DNA from: Capitella teleta
Lineage: Eukaryota; Annelida; Polychaeta; Capitellidae
Direction of reading: 5' to 3'
Assembly (NCBI GenBank): GCA_000328365.1
Contig: KB310082.1
Location: 23,193-87,192, forward strand
Length of the DNA: 64,000 nt
Of this stretch, positions 12,341 through 23,935 are shown in pieces. Each line of letters opens with the position of its first letter. Position 1 is the first letter of the stretch. A program made the translations under genes and the position numbers. The notes below the pieces were generated by a model, which made no database searches, was not told the DNA's origin, and saw only the letters and a list, made by a program, of their open reading frames with translations.

Positions 12341-14231
12341 ATTTCTGTCTTTATGTGTTTCATTTCTCCAAATTCCTTCAAAGGGTGACGCACTTGTATT
12401 GCCATTGTTATGCAACACAAAGGTCCCTACACGACATAATATGAAGCCGCACAAGATGGCGTGTTGCGATTGGGGAGGTTTCCCCTTGCACGCATACACC
12501 TCGGCGGTTTATTCGACGTGGCTGCTGCTCGTTATTTCCGAACGACCGAAAAAGGCGAATTCATAATCAGGTGGATTTTGAGGTGGAATTGTGTGGAATG
12601 GGAAGGACGTCTTGCATTGCAAATGAAAGTGTGGGTTGTCGTGGGGTGCGAATGCCGCGAAAAGAATGGCTTGGCTGTCCACTATAATTCAGGTGTATTA
12701 GAAGTTATAGACAAGTGCTCTTTGGTCATTAGGAAGTTGACAGTAACCGAGAAATTCGTATACACTGTGTATGAAACATCACTGTGAGATCCAACTTGGC
12801 ACAGATATTACATGTAGATACACAAAATAGTCCCTGGGTGGTTCTTATTAGTATAATGATGTAAACAAAATATTTATTGAGCTATAGCTTTACAAAGGGG
12901 TATAAATAATTCAGTTTTTATCTGCCGTCATGAAACAAACCAGAGTAATTCTTGCAACACAAGGCTGATTGCTCACTGATAATGCTGCAATGAAGTTAGA
13001 TAATTCACGTATTAATACAAGTTATTTAATTGCACGTATCATTGTGCTACACCAATGAGACTTGTTGGGGTTTGTGTGTTACTTGTGGATAAAAGGTTGA
13101 ATTATGAGGTGCAGTAAGCAGGGGTCTAACTGGTTATCCCTTCTCTGCCTTATCGGGGCTCGGCATGCCATTCTAACACTCCTGGGACCTCAATGCCCAA
13201 TACTCCGTTTCAAAATTATTCCCCGTGAAATTAGACCCCGCGGAAGAGAACAAAGTTCAGACTATGCCCTCTATTCGACCAATAAATGGCCCATGAGAGC
13301 CTCTTTCATCCTTCTATAATTGTCTTCCATATGCTCCTATAGAGACAATTGCTTTGTGAACTCGGACATTTCACTGACAGCTAATTTTCATTCGCCACCA
13401 AGTACGATGTTTATGGGGTTGTTTTTTATGCACGGCCTAATCAAGAAGTGATGATCGATTCCACCGCCGGGGAGTAAATGCATTCGCATTTCCATGCAAC
13501 ATTAGAGGAAGAGAAGAAAAAAAATCTATAAAAAAGTTACATTTTTGCGTGCAGCTATTCAGCGGCTATCAAAGAAGTAAGAATGCAGTGTCGTGTGAAG
13601 CAGATAACGTTGGCTGCTTGCCAAGTCTCAGCGTCAAAGGAAATCTCTTCTCTCCACGGAATGCTATCAGAGCGCAATCCGCAGAAGGTCATTAGGGCGT
13701 TGAAAGTGTATTTAGAAAGCCTTTACTCGACCTACATTGCATGCCACGGCTTATTTGCACGGAGCCAGAAACCCATTACCTGTGGCGGGTAACGACACAT
13801 CACTTGTGAACAGCAGGATATCTAAACACTGCTGTGGAGTTGTGGCTCCAAAATGTGATTGAGTAATATTGAGGTCGAACCGCAATCTATCCTTATCCGG
13901 GGCTGAGTGATCGCTTTGTGTGGCTGACCAATCCCTCAGCAGCTGGCATCAAATTGCCTTCAATCAGGAGCCAGTTAATGATTAATGTGAAAATAGTGCA
14001 AATGTTATGTTATCTCTGGCGGTTCTGCTTACATTACGACGCTTCTATGTGTTGCGCTTTATAGTTTCACGCAAAAATATCGAACCGCTGAACATTGTTG
14101 CCTCTGTAAATACCTCGGTTATTTCAACCTTTAGAGCTCTAACCACCCATGATGTACTTACTCCTAGTTTTTTGCTTCATAGAAGCAGAGTATAAGCGAG
14201 GGGAATATGATTGCAGACAGCTATGGTCAAG

Positions 14232-14256
14232 TTGAGGTCCAGAGAATGGACCTCAA
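14232..14256. repeat. Perfect 9-bp inverted repeat
   Basis: TTGAGGTCC and GGACCTCAA are separated by seven bases. It could form a small hairpin or be a palindromic binding site. No surrounding gene suggests a role. Confidence 0.5.
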
Positions 14257-14363
14257 TTGGGTCATCAGACTGATGGATGGTCATCCTCTGACCACATGGC
14301 CCTGCTGGGATGTCCGCATGATCGCCGATCCCATTCCAGTAATGCGTAGATTAGCGGAATGCT

Positions 14364-14414
14364 CTTTGACCTTGGCCTTGATGGATGCCCTTTGACCTTG
14401 GCCTTGATGGATGC
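14364..14414 (+). repeat. 26-bp unit duplicated in tandem, each with TGACCTTG
   Basis: Two copies start at 14364 and 14390 and differ only at the last base. Each contains TGACCTTGG, the reverse complement of the half-site TCAAGGTCA bound by ERR/SF-1 type nuclear receptors. The duplication is plain in the sequence; a regulatory role is inference. Confidence 0.55.
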
Positions 14415-15846
14415 GTCGAAAGGACAACAGCAATAACGTCACGTGTCTCTGTGAGGGATATAAACGTGCACATCGCGAGGCGTACATTTCAACCCGTACA
14501 CCCATCACCAAATCAGGGCAGTGAATCCCTGAGCCCTACCGTTTCATGTTTTAAACCCCCGCCGTCTAATTCTCGTCACGTTTTGTGCTGATTCCTCATA
14601 TTCCTCATTTTGTGATCGTTTCCCTTCTTAGCTCAATTCCCTTAAGAGCCTAAAACCCTCGAATTATCGACGGAAGAGAAGTCGAAGCGACTGCTTCGCC
14701 TCCTGCTGAGTGAACTAATTCCTGTATGCTCCTCTATACTCCGTTGAATGTCCTGAATTATACATGTTCAACAACGGGGCGCGGGTCATACATCTTGATC
14801 CACCTGTCTGCTAAATCAGTGAATCAACCTGCATGGGGCTTCTCCATCTCGGGTGCCATGCTGTGCCAACTGTGAGTCTGGAAGGAATGGAAGGAATCAA
14901 GGGCTGCTATTATAATCTCGTTTCGCCCGTAAAAGCTTCTGCTAATATACTGTAATTGTTTGCATGAAAGATTCAAGAATACCTGTCGTTCTTCATCGCA
15001 AAATCCTGATTGGCGAGCACGAGGCAACATGTTGGCAAGTCTTGAAACGTTTTACCCGTAAATATTTTGTGGTGGACTGCTAGACAATTAGCTGGGAAGT
15101 TTATTTAGTGTGGAAACTTGCAGAGAGCGAATGGTACGCAGAGGGAAGAGAGTCTATAGGGAAAGACACAGAGAACGATGACAGAAAGTGAGATTAGCAG
15201 ACGACGACATTGACGCAACAAAAGGTCAGACTAATCCAACAGACAACATCTGCGTTTGCATTCCACGTAATCTCTCCGTGGTGCACACGGGCAACATGAA
15301 AGTAGGACGGGTGAAGGGGAGGTTAATTAACGCCTGCACCGACAATTGGAGACAATGCAGTCGGGCCACAGATGCAAAAGGTACATTGCCATAAATAATG
15401 ATTAATTCGTGAGCTATATTGTATTATTACGATAGGTGTAATGAGAGCAATTAAAAATAATTAGTATGTGTATTAATGTAATGCCCAATATAACACCAAA
15501 TTCACGAAATATATACCCTGATTAATTATTCCAGCGCAAAATATTAATTACCTGACATCATTTTCATGGTATAAAAGTTTAAAAATATAATGTTTAGTTC
15601 ACATATTTGCCACTTGTGGAGCTGCGAATGATGTCATAAGACCCCGGAATTCGGCGAAGCGACTCGTGCCAAATAATGTTGCTATACATATATGCATGGT
15701 AATGGATCAACACAAACGATTCGGGTTCGTCGCCTCGAGTCGAAAAATGATGATAAATCATAAATATCTTGAGTTATAGGGCTGATAACTTATCACAAGA
15801 CGTTTGAATCGACTGGTTCTCACTCAATATAACAATAAAAATAGAT

Positions 15847-15873
15847 AAAAAAAAAAAAAAAAAAAAAAAAAAA
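15847..15873 (+). repeat. A(27) homopolymer
   Basis: An uninterrupted run of 27 A. No retroposed gene, SINE head or target-site duplication was recognised beside it, so it is called a simple repeat. Confidence 0.8.
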
Positions 15874-17163
15874 CAATATAATTGAGTATGATTATTTGCC
15901 AATTTATGAGCCAATGTGCGGTCGATTGCTTGACTCAATATTACCTCATTCTTATGCGTACTTTGCATACCGTTATAATTATTTTGCTTATACGTTACGA
16001 TATCCATTCGATCAAATGTGTGTTACAAGTATTTGAGTTGTAATTGGACAAGTTCGTTGATTTGTTCAACATCAAATGGAATTGTGAGCGCGTCGATAAA
16101 AACTTCTCATAAAGTCATAAGACGAGGGAGAGAGTGAGGTAGAAGACTAACTATTTTTATATCTCATTAAATAAGCATTTTGAAACTGCAAATGGCTAAA
16201 AAATGACAATACATATGTTCTGTGAACGAAGAACTGAAATTCCATTTTTCACTTGTGCTGACCTTTAAAATTGCATCAAAATTTACGATCAAGAATGAAA
16301 TGCGATGTCCGATTTATTGTCGAATTCACAAACTCAACTTCTGAACATATTAGTTATAAGCAATGTGATATCTCTTCTCCGTTCCACTATACCTGCATTT
16401 CAGCCTCATTTTGGATTTTTATTATCTTCCTTTGATGGAAATGTAAACCAAATCACTTATTTATGACTCAATCATAAAATAGTCATAAGCGCAATTTAGT
16501 TGCCATGGGAACCGACGCCCACGAATCTTATTGGATGTACGTGGCATTGAATCTCTAGATCGAAAACAAGGCTGCTTAATTATAATAACTATGTAATGAC
16601 CCCCATGTGTACTTGATCGTGGTATAAAATATTTTTGCAGATTTTTACAAAGATGTGTGCATGCCCTTTTCGGTGACAGCTGCCTTTTTGATCCAGTAAA
16701 GATCGGCTATTTTTGTAATTAGTCATCAAGTAAAACTCAGTTCTTGATGTTTTAGTCAATATCTAGCTGTCAGTTTCAGACAAAGGTTTTTTTATACATG
16801 TAGTCGTTACGTCACATATAATTCTGACAGATAGGCTTACTCATTCGTCTTAGAAATCCTACTTCCTGGACACGAGCCGTGTTCTGGTGATCACCCGAGA
16901 ATTATTATAATTTATGAGTCAAATAGAGTCCTATAAGTCTGATTCGCTCCTAGTATGGAGACGCTTCAATGTCATCAACAGGTCACGAGAGCGCTATTCA
17001 AAAAGGTAAAAAGGGAATACCAAGTATTTCTGAAGGCATACTGGACGACACCAATGACGAGCCTCAATGCGATGCAGACAGCAACCAACAAATTCAGAGA
17101 CATGGCTGGAAAGTGCGCTGATGATTACAGGAACCTTCTTTGCTCTGAAATTGAGCAGGCTAT

Positions 17164-17614
17164 TTTTTTTTCTTTTCGGAAATAGATAGAATAATCCTTT
17201 TGCCACCAGTCAGGCGCGAACAAAAATATTTTTCGCTATTTTTCTTATTTTAACAAGCGATTTTCTAGTACACCTACCATGGTTTCTCATCCTGAAACAG
17301 TAAAAGGTCAGCCAGAGTGCACCACACATGCGCTTTTGTTTTGTAAACAACAAAGATGTCCTTTTATGGCAAATATGATCTGCTCTGATTGGCTGAAATC
17401 GATAGCTTCACGAGGGGAACGGGACCAATCACGGCAAGCCTTCAGCTGACGTTTGCCTCCTATACTTCGTAATGGAAGCCATTCTCCCATAGACGCAATG
17501 CTAACCCCGATATTCGGAATGCATTATTTCCTTACACTTGCATCCAGGCATGCTATCAATTGGTGCTATGGGCCAATAGAACATCACTTAAAATTCAGTT
17601 CCCCATCCCTTTAA
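17164..17614 (-). mobile_element. TTAA-flanked MITE, truncated copy 1
   Basis: This is the reverse complement of the left two-thirds of the repeats at 45.8 and 47.2 kb. It contains the same blocks, for example GGTTTCTCATCC near 17280 and the AGTTCCCCATCCCT terminus at 17597-17610 next to TTAA at 17611-17614. The end equivalent to the other copies' CTCCCTCCCTTTAA terminus is absent: homology stops at 17164 in a T-rich stretch. It has no coding capacity, as expected for a non-autonomous element. Confidence 0.75.
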
Positions 17615-18087
17615 AGTCCTCACCCCAATAAAGTATTCGCCCTGTTAAACTCCTCATCCCATTAAAGTCCTCACCCCATTGAAGTATTCACCCTGTTAAA
17701 GTTCTCATCCCATTATTGTATTCGCCCTGTTAAAGTCCTCACCCAATTAATGTCCTCACCCTGTTAAAGTCCTCACCCTGTTAAATCCTCAGTCCATCAA
17801 AGTCCTCATCCTGTTATAGCTAGTCTCCATCTCATTAAAGTCCTCACTCAATTAAAGTATTCACCCTGTTAAAGTCCTTATCCCGTTAAAGTTCTCACCC
17901 CATTAAAGTATTCATCCATTAAAGTAGTCATCCCCTTAAAGTCTTAACACCATTAAAGTATTCAACCCATTAAAGTATTCATCCCGTTAAAGTTCTCATC
18001 CCATTAAAGTATTCACCCTGTTAAAGTCCTTATCCTGTTTAAGTCCTCACTCCACTAAAGTATTTACCCCGTTGAAGTCCTTTATTC
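17611..18087 (+). repeat. 17-bp minisatellite, about 28 units
   Basis: The unit reads approximately TTAAAGTCCTCACCCCA. A variant, TTAAAGTATTCACCCTG, alternates with it in places and gives a partial 34-bp higher-order period. Most units are exactly 17 bp, with a few 16-bp units and one 21-bp unit. The array starts at the TTAA that also marks the terminus of the adjoining MITE. Base changes between units are frequent, so the array is not freshly homogenised. Confidence 0.9.
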
Positions 18088-19380
18088 ACAGACCGGAAAG
18101 GTTTTCAGCACGATGCATTTTAATTACTCTGTTCTCCCACAATTATTATATTCCGTTTCAACTGTTTTCCAAACGGACAGAACGTAGCGAGAACCGTGTT
18201 TTCTATGATTGGGCTAAGTTTCTGAGTAACTGTGTCGTTCTTTTGCAGATGGTTCATGATTGACTCACTTACTCAATTCACATTTTCGCCCAGTTAGCTA
18301 CGTTTTGAAACATTCTCCAGAAGGTTGTAATAATTTTTGATTTGTGGCTGAATAATAATTAAATGCATTATAGCTTGATATTATAGACTTTTATTTCGGG
18401 AAAAAACTGGTAACATAGAAATACCAGTAGAAAACAGTAGAAATAACAAACAATGAGGACAGGTTAGCATGGCACAGTAGCAACTTATTTCAATTATACC
18501 TTTGCTACCAAATATTGCCGAAAGCATGAACTGAAGTGCGCACCCTATGATGTGACCGAAAATGCATACAAGCCTAGAATAGGGAATGTCGATGATAAAT
18601 ATTGATAGTGATAATGCGATAAACGGATATCAAATACAATTACACAACAACAACAAATACAGGAGAGATCAACATAAAAGTCATAACAATCAATTTATCC
18701 TATTATTAATTCTTAAGGAATATGGTGTAATGCAGCTTTAGCTAATGCATCGAGACACGATTTCGAACCAAAGCCGCGAGCCCGGATCGGCTCATAAGTC
18801 CAAATGATCACAAGTCCGAATTTACAAGGGTTATGGTCAAGGTTACTTCTGTTGCGGTTACAGTTACGGTTTGGGGTTTGTGCTTTCACGTTATATGTAT
18901 AGGGAATTCGGAGTACCGCCAGTAAATGTAACAGCGTGTATACGGCACTCTGAAGGGACGCATTGGTGTTTTGAACAATATGCTTCGGGTGGGTCATGGA
19001 AGAGCTCGATTGGGTCATTTTACTGCACATGTACTGGTTCTTATCTGTCTTCGTGATTTTTTTTATTCCTGTCTGATTAAATTATTTTACCACTGTTTCA
19101 TGTTTTGATATTCATAATTCTATTGAAGATAGTTGTATGAGGTATCAATCTTTTTGTCTTCAATGAAGACATTGTCTTGTCTTGAATTGTAATTGATGAA
19201 ATAAAATAAATTTGTCGTAGATTGAGCACCATAAATAAATGGCATCGATTCATTCTGATGATGTCACCAATCTAGTCGAAGCTTAACCTTCACCCAGCTT
19301 TCGGGTCATTAAAAAGATAACTTTAAAAATACCAATTCATTGTTTTGTGACCCGAAGGGATATGAGGAGCTGCAGACACA
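18088..19380. other. Intergenic and 3' flank of the galactosyltransferase gene
   Basis: No gene recognised. A minus-strand AATAAA at 19067-19062, about 310 bases past the galactosyltransferase stop, is a possible poly(A) signal. The 105-codon minus frame at 18713-19030 shows no domain. Confidence 0.4.
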
Positions 19381-22201
19381 TCACCCTATAAAAATCGTAC
19401 TGGAATCTTTGCAGTCTGAACTATTCTGAACAACAGGGCCGGTTATCTCAGCAAATAAGTGTGTAAATCGCGGATATTTCTTCTTCCAAATCAACGTGTA
19501 TTTCAGGGTAGAAAGTCCGTCGTTCTCGGGTCGATAATCTGCGTCGTACACCCAGGGTATCCTGCAGAAGAAAACACACACAAAATAGCATGTGGATCAG
19601 AACTCTTTTTCTTAACTCTCTATTCTCGATACAATTTGAGTTGAACAATTAATGCGTTGAGATTGCATGTATAGGGTTAGAACCGCTAGATTGCATAACA
19701 CTCACTCAGGGTTCCGTGTTGGGTGTAGTGCTTCTCTTTTATCCACTATCAGATCATTGCGAGGGTTCCCGGTGTCCCAGCCATGTTCGAACATTGTGTA
19801 CGATGCAACTGAACCAGGATATCGGTGGATGGTGAGATTTTTATCCAGCACCCTGCAAAAACCATGATAATGCAATGAATTCAAAATTGTGGGGTTTGGG
19901 GTGGATTGCGTTTGTCTAGAAGTTCTTGCTCTAAAAGGGAGACACATTACGGGGGGTGTGTAGAGATTGAATGAAGCGAATTAAGTTATCGGAAATGAGC
20001 AATACAGAGACATCGGTTGGGGTGAGAAATGTCGAATAACATTCGGAATACCAAGAACGTATAAAAAGGCGTTATGATTTGGGGGTAGAAAGTGTGGAAC
20101 GTTATGACCGATGTTACAAGACACACACCAAGGATGTTGTATGGATACTAGTGGAAATCATTGACACATACAATATAAATAGCTCACCTGAAGTAAGCGT
20201 TGTTGTCTTCGCCTCCCCAACCGAAGATTTTATTCGTGAATCCATTTATTAACTCATAATGTTCTGGAGAGAACAAAACGCCGCCGCCAAAATATCGCGT
20301 GCTGAACATTCTGGCGGGAAAACAAAATAAATCAAAACGCACTTGCCAATTCATAACGCACTTACATGTACTTGGTGCGGTTTCTTGTTACAACTAAGTG
20401 TTGAGGGCTGTTGTCGCAGTGGTAATAATTCTCCAGTTTCTCTGGGATGAGATCAACATCGTGAAATACATAACAGTCAAACTTCTGTTCAGCTTTGGCT
20501 TCTTTGTATCCGATATTATGTAAGATAGCCCTGTTGAATATTGTCGGACCTGTTAAAGTAAATTACAGATTAGTGAAGAATGCAGCGTTGGCTTGGTCGG
20601 TGCTTACAGGTGTGTTCGACGACATAGATGGTGAATGAAATCGACTGGTTGCTAAGAAAACGGTGCATGTTGTTGATGAACATTTTCAAGTGGTTTTCTC
20701 GCTGTCGATATGGAACTATTATGGCGACGTTGTAAAGCGGTTCACAGGTTTCGCTGGCTGATGGCACCAGGAGACTACCGTTGTTTAAGTCTTGCCACGA
20801 TGGTATCTCATAGCTGATATTGACGGCATTGGCTGATATAAGAGGAAAGAAGATTAACACTGAATTATTGATATTCTAAAGTTATCAATCGATGTGCTAC
20901 ACTGCATGCATTTGATATGAACGTTTATCAAATGTACATGCACTGAAAATAACCTGTGGCTTCCTGGGTAGGAGGGTCACTTGCCCACTTATGAGCATAC
21001 TATGACATAACCATTATTTTATCCAGATGTGACTGAAATGACCGGTGGTCAATAACAACTGATGCCAGATGTTGAGGCATTGCCTTCATTCATCAACTAA
21101 TGCTGTATAGTCACTCACGATGCATAACAAACGAATATCAAAGGCGAAGATTTGTTTAGGAATTCCGTAAGGTATCCAAGGCAACATGTACTCGACATAC
21201 ATAAGACCTACTGGCGAATACCAAATACTCACAGAAACATGTTTCCCTCCACCACGTGTCGAGCTGGTCAAATTTGGAGTGCCAGCTATCCCCTTTGTTT
21301 CCTATGACTACCACAAATACGAAAGCTCCTTCGCTGAGTGGCTCCAGCTTCTGGATGCTGCTCCTCAGCACTTTCCAGGATTCAGCGACCGCAGCCCCGA
21401 CCAAGACGGATCCCACCGGAAGCTGCTCTAGCGCCAAATGCAGATCTCTGGTCGAACCAGGTTCCAGGGTGCAATCCGGTTGCAGGATTCCAAATACCGT
21501 TTTATCTTCCGGTTTCCACGTCAATATCATTGTTTCATTTGAAAATAAACGAATCACAGTGGTGGTGTTTTTCCCAATTTTGGCAAAAATTGCACAGCCT
21601 GAAATATAATAAAACGTAAGTACAAACGTGTTGGCTGCCTTGTCGTTCCAATGATTAATTATTAAACAGGAAAAAGGAAATCAAATATAGTCTTACATTT
21701 TTGATTTGGAAGTCGAGGACACGGCGTTCTAACGAGGCCGTCCTCATTTCTCCCCTCATCGCTCTCTACCTCTTTGTACTCATAATCGTCCTCGTAAAAG
21801 TCCTCATCAATGTCCTCATTCTTGTTCTCATCTCCAACATCCAAGTTCTGCCGCAACTTATCTATTTTTAGCAAATCGACGTAGTCTTTCACACTGTCAT
21901 TGTTCACCTCGTCGAGGACGTAAATGGTATTCTCATTTGTCAGCTCGCTCTGCTTGTGTCGATGTCGAATTTTCTTTCCATGTTCGAACCAATCCGATGC
22001 GATCAGAATCAGGGCCATGGTGGCCACGACCATGATGACGTAGATGATGTTCATGGTCGGCCGTGTCACCAAGGGAGGCTTCGCCAACCGGTATTTCCTG
22101 TTCCACGTGTCCATTACTGACAGAGCTTCCAGCGCGTAGCAGGTGGCTCGTGATGCATTGGACGTAAATTGAGCTAGACCACCATCTACGTATTGTAACA
22201 T
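19381..22201 (-). CDS. Beta-1,4-galactosyltransferase with an ILEI/FAM3-like stem domain
   Basis: Seven minus-strand exons join in matching phase: from 22114 (or 22201) to 21697, then 21598-21233, 20832-20608, 20549-20366, 20310-20188, 19852-19706 and 19561-19381 (stop). This gives about 547 residues from the ATG at 22114, which has a good start context; an in-frame ATG at 22201 adds 29. Residues 22-39 are a signal anchor, followed by an acidic stem. Exon 2 (residues 140-261) resembles the ILEI/FAM3 fold, with DLHLALEQLPVGSVLVGAAV and VVVIGNKGDSW. From residue 270 on it is GT7: VAIIVPYRQRENHL, FNRA, the metal-binding FHDVDLIP (DVD 367-369), YFGGGV, FGWGGEDNN (427-435), MFEH (459-462) and the C-terminal DGLSTLKY. 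The 123-bp exon size matches vertebrate B4GALT genes. Expected role: a Golgi enzyme moving galactose (or GalNAc) from UDP-sugar to GlcNAc or Glc. The GT7 call is firm; the ILEI call is tentative. Confidence 0.9.
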
Positions 22202-22329
22202 ATGCAGCACTCAAAATCGGAATCGAGCATTCGTAATCAGATGAATTAATTAGAATTGATTTTAATGCCAAACAATAACGGTGGATATTTCGGTTGCCTG
22301 GAATGTTTCATATATCAGACAAAATCTGC

Positions 22330-22556
22330 CGCATATACATAAATACATAAATACATGAACTAAATAGTACTAAAATTTTATTAAGCGTGAACTCGCAAAT
22401 AGGGGTTCTAAACATTGAACACAAAATCATAAAATCAGGCTAGGTAAGAACCGTAAAATATTCAAAAAGAAAAGAAAAAGTTTTCAGTTGTTTTTTGAAA
22501 ACAAATACCGACTCCGCTCTGTCTGGCAGTGAGTTCCAAAATTCATGGGTTCATAA
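22330..22556 (-). mobile_element. 3' end of a non-LTR retrotransposon (L2/CR1-like)
   Basis: Minus-strand translation from about 22553 gives FWNSLPDRAESVFVFKKQLK and then TFSFLFEYF. This is the typical C-terminal tail of L2/CR1-type reverse transcriptase proteins (WNSLP, then FKKxLKTxLF). A stop and a repeat-like tail built on ATACATAA follow. The upstream part of the element is missing: the mariner terminus at 22571 begins right beside it. Confidence 0.65.
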
Positions 22557-22570
22557 TTCAGTGTTTTTCT

Positions 22571-23935
22571 GGGCCCAGAAATGATGAGCTTCATTAGCAC
22601 TTCGCGTTGTAATTGAAGCTTGGTTTTTAGTTATTAATCAACATAGATATCCTCAAGTAGAATACATTCCTCCCACGGATCTTCTAAAGCTTCAATGCCT
22701 TTGCCAGAAGAACTCTTCTTTTTGACCCCGAAAATACGACTCCGCAGCCATTCTTAACTCATTATTGTTTGCAAAATGACGTCCTCTGGTTGCAATTGTC
22801 GAATTTCCAAATGGTTTGTAGTCGCTTGGGTTCATGTATGGGGAGTAAAGTAGTGAGAAAGAATTTCGAAGCCGCACTTCCTGCCACTGGTAGTTTGGGG
22901 GCACCGATTAGCTCAGTGGGTTAAACCGGCTGACTGCAATCCTATGCCGACCGTGGGGATCGAGTTCCCGGGTTCGAGACCCGATCAGGCCACCGGCGTT
23001 ATGATTAATTGTGAATTATAATTGTAATTCGTTATAATTGTAATTCTTCGGTGACTCTGCAGTGCTGCCCAACTGCGTAACAAGGCCGGGCGCTGTGTAC
23101 TACTGTCTATGGTGGTATGCAGGATAAAGAACCCTTGAGATTTATCGATAAGAGTAGAGGAAACCCCGGTCCCGGTCCTTCTGTTCTGGCGCCCGTATCA
23201 TTCGATTGGTTTCGGTGGAGCCGTAAAACCCCATCACGCACTCAACACGCCACTGGTAGCTTATCATTGTATGCACCTTCGATGGCAGTTTATTTTTCCA
23301 AATAGTCTACGTGAACCATTCCTTTGGAATCCCTGAAAACTGGCATCATGACTTCTTGGTCGTTCTTGAAACCTTGACGCATTGAGGGGGTGGGGATCTA
23401 TAATGTTGGCAATCCATGGACTTCCACTTGTTTTCATGGTCGGTCGTATTGGAAAATCGATGTCTTGTATATACATATAATTATTTTTTCATAAAAGTCG
23501 CGACGTCCCAGTCTCCCTCGGGTCAGTTGTAGTATCCCGGCACCCTTTTGAGATTCTGTCAACATATTTACAGGCCATCCAACATGGTGGCCATCTTTAA
23601 AGTTCTCTCTTCCCGGCTATAATTATTATGGCCACCACCCATCATTTGGTCATGGGGCTTGTCTTCCATAAGCTTCCCCCAAATTTTGGACGATTTCTTT
23701 GCAGTTTGTACCACTCCGTGCAAAGAAATTTGTGACGAAACAATGCATTTTTCTCTAAGAAACCGAGAATGATGTGGATAGGTATGTACGAGACGCTACC
23801 AAACCGACAAAAAGCGCTGAATCATAATGATAATTTTACCGGAAACTTATGTTAATTGGATGCTATAGGCAACATGTGCGAAAGTACGTGAGAATCGGAC
23901 ACCTTTTTCCCCTCGAGGCTCATTACTTCTGCCCC
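22571..23935 (-). mobile_element. Decayed mariner-like DNA transposon, copy 2, split by a SINE
   Basis: The terminal repeats are GGGCCCAGAAATGATGAGCT at the left end and GAGGCTCATTACTTCTGCCC at the right. They are inverted relative to each other and match the 3' end of copy 1 at 4105. Minus-strand translation at 22692-22890 gives YMNPSDYKPFGN, then FANNNELRMAAE, then EEFFWQ: the NPSDY segment of a mariner catalytic domain and its C-terminal block. The N-terminal half reads in pieces from 23265 to 23640. The coding sequence is broken and lacks part of the region kept in copy 1. The SINE at 22894-23248 interrupts it. Confidence 0.8.
22894..23248 (+). mobile_element. tRNA-derived SINE with target-site duplications
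   Basis: The head looks like a tRNA gene: an A box in TAGCTCAGTGGG (22909-22920) and a B box in GGTTCGAGACC (22971-22981). An AT-rich body and a non-tRNA tail follow. The 11-bp direct repeat GCCACTGGTAG flanks it at 22883-22893 and 23249-23259; since the second copy continues the interrupted mariner sequence, insertion was after the mariner. The two duplications are still identical, so this insertion is younger than its heavily mutated host element. The body contains one CGTTATGA octamer (22997). Confidence 0.85.

Larger units (their letters stand above)
12341..17163. other. Intergenic, no gene recognised
   Basis: Mostly AT-rich single-copy DNA. Visible structures are listed separately: a 9-bp inverted repeat at 14232-14256, a 26-bp tandem duplication at 14364-14414 and a run of A at 15847-15873. 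The 76-codon plus frame at 16955-17185 is protein-like in composition and contains a GT donor-like site, but matches nothing I know. Confidence 0.45.

Noticed and set aside
17611-18087. Possible CRISPR-like array
   Set aside because: The units are contiguous 17-bp repeats with no spacers, and the genome is eukaryotic; it is a minisatellite.
22900-22990. Apparent tRNA gene
   Set aside because: A and B boxes are present, but the sequence continues into a SINE body, is flanked by target duplications and does not fold convincingly as a full cloverleaf; it is the head of the SINE.
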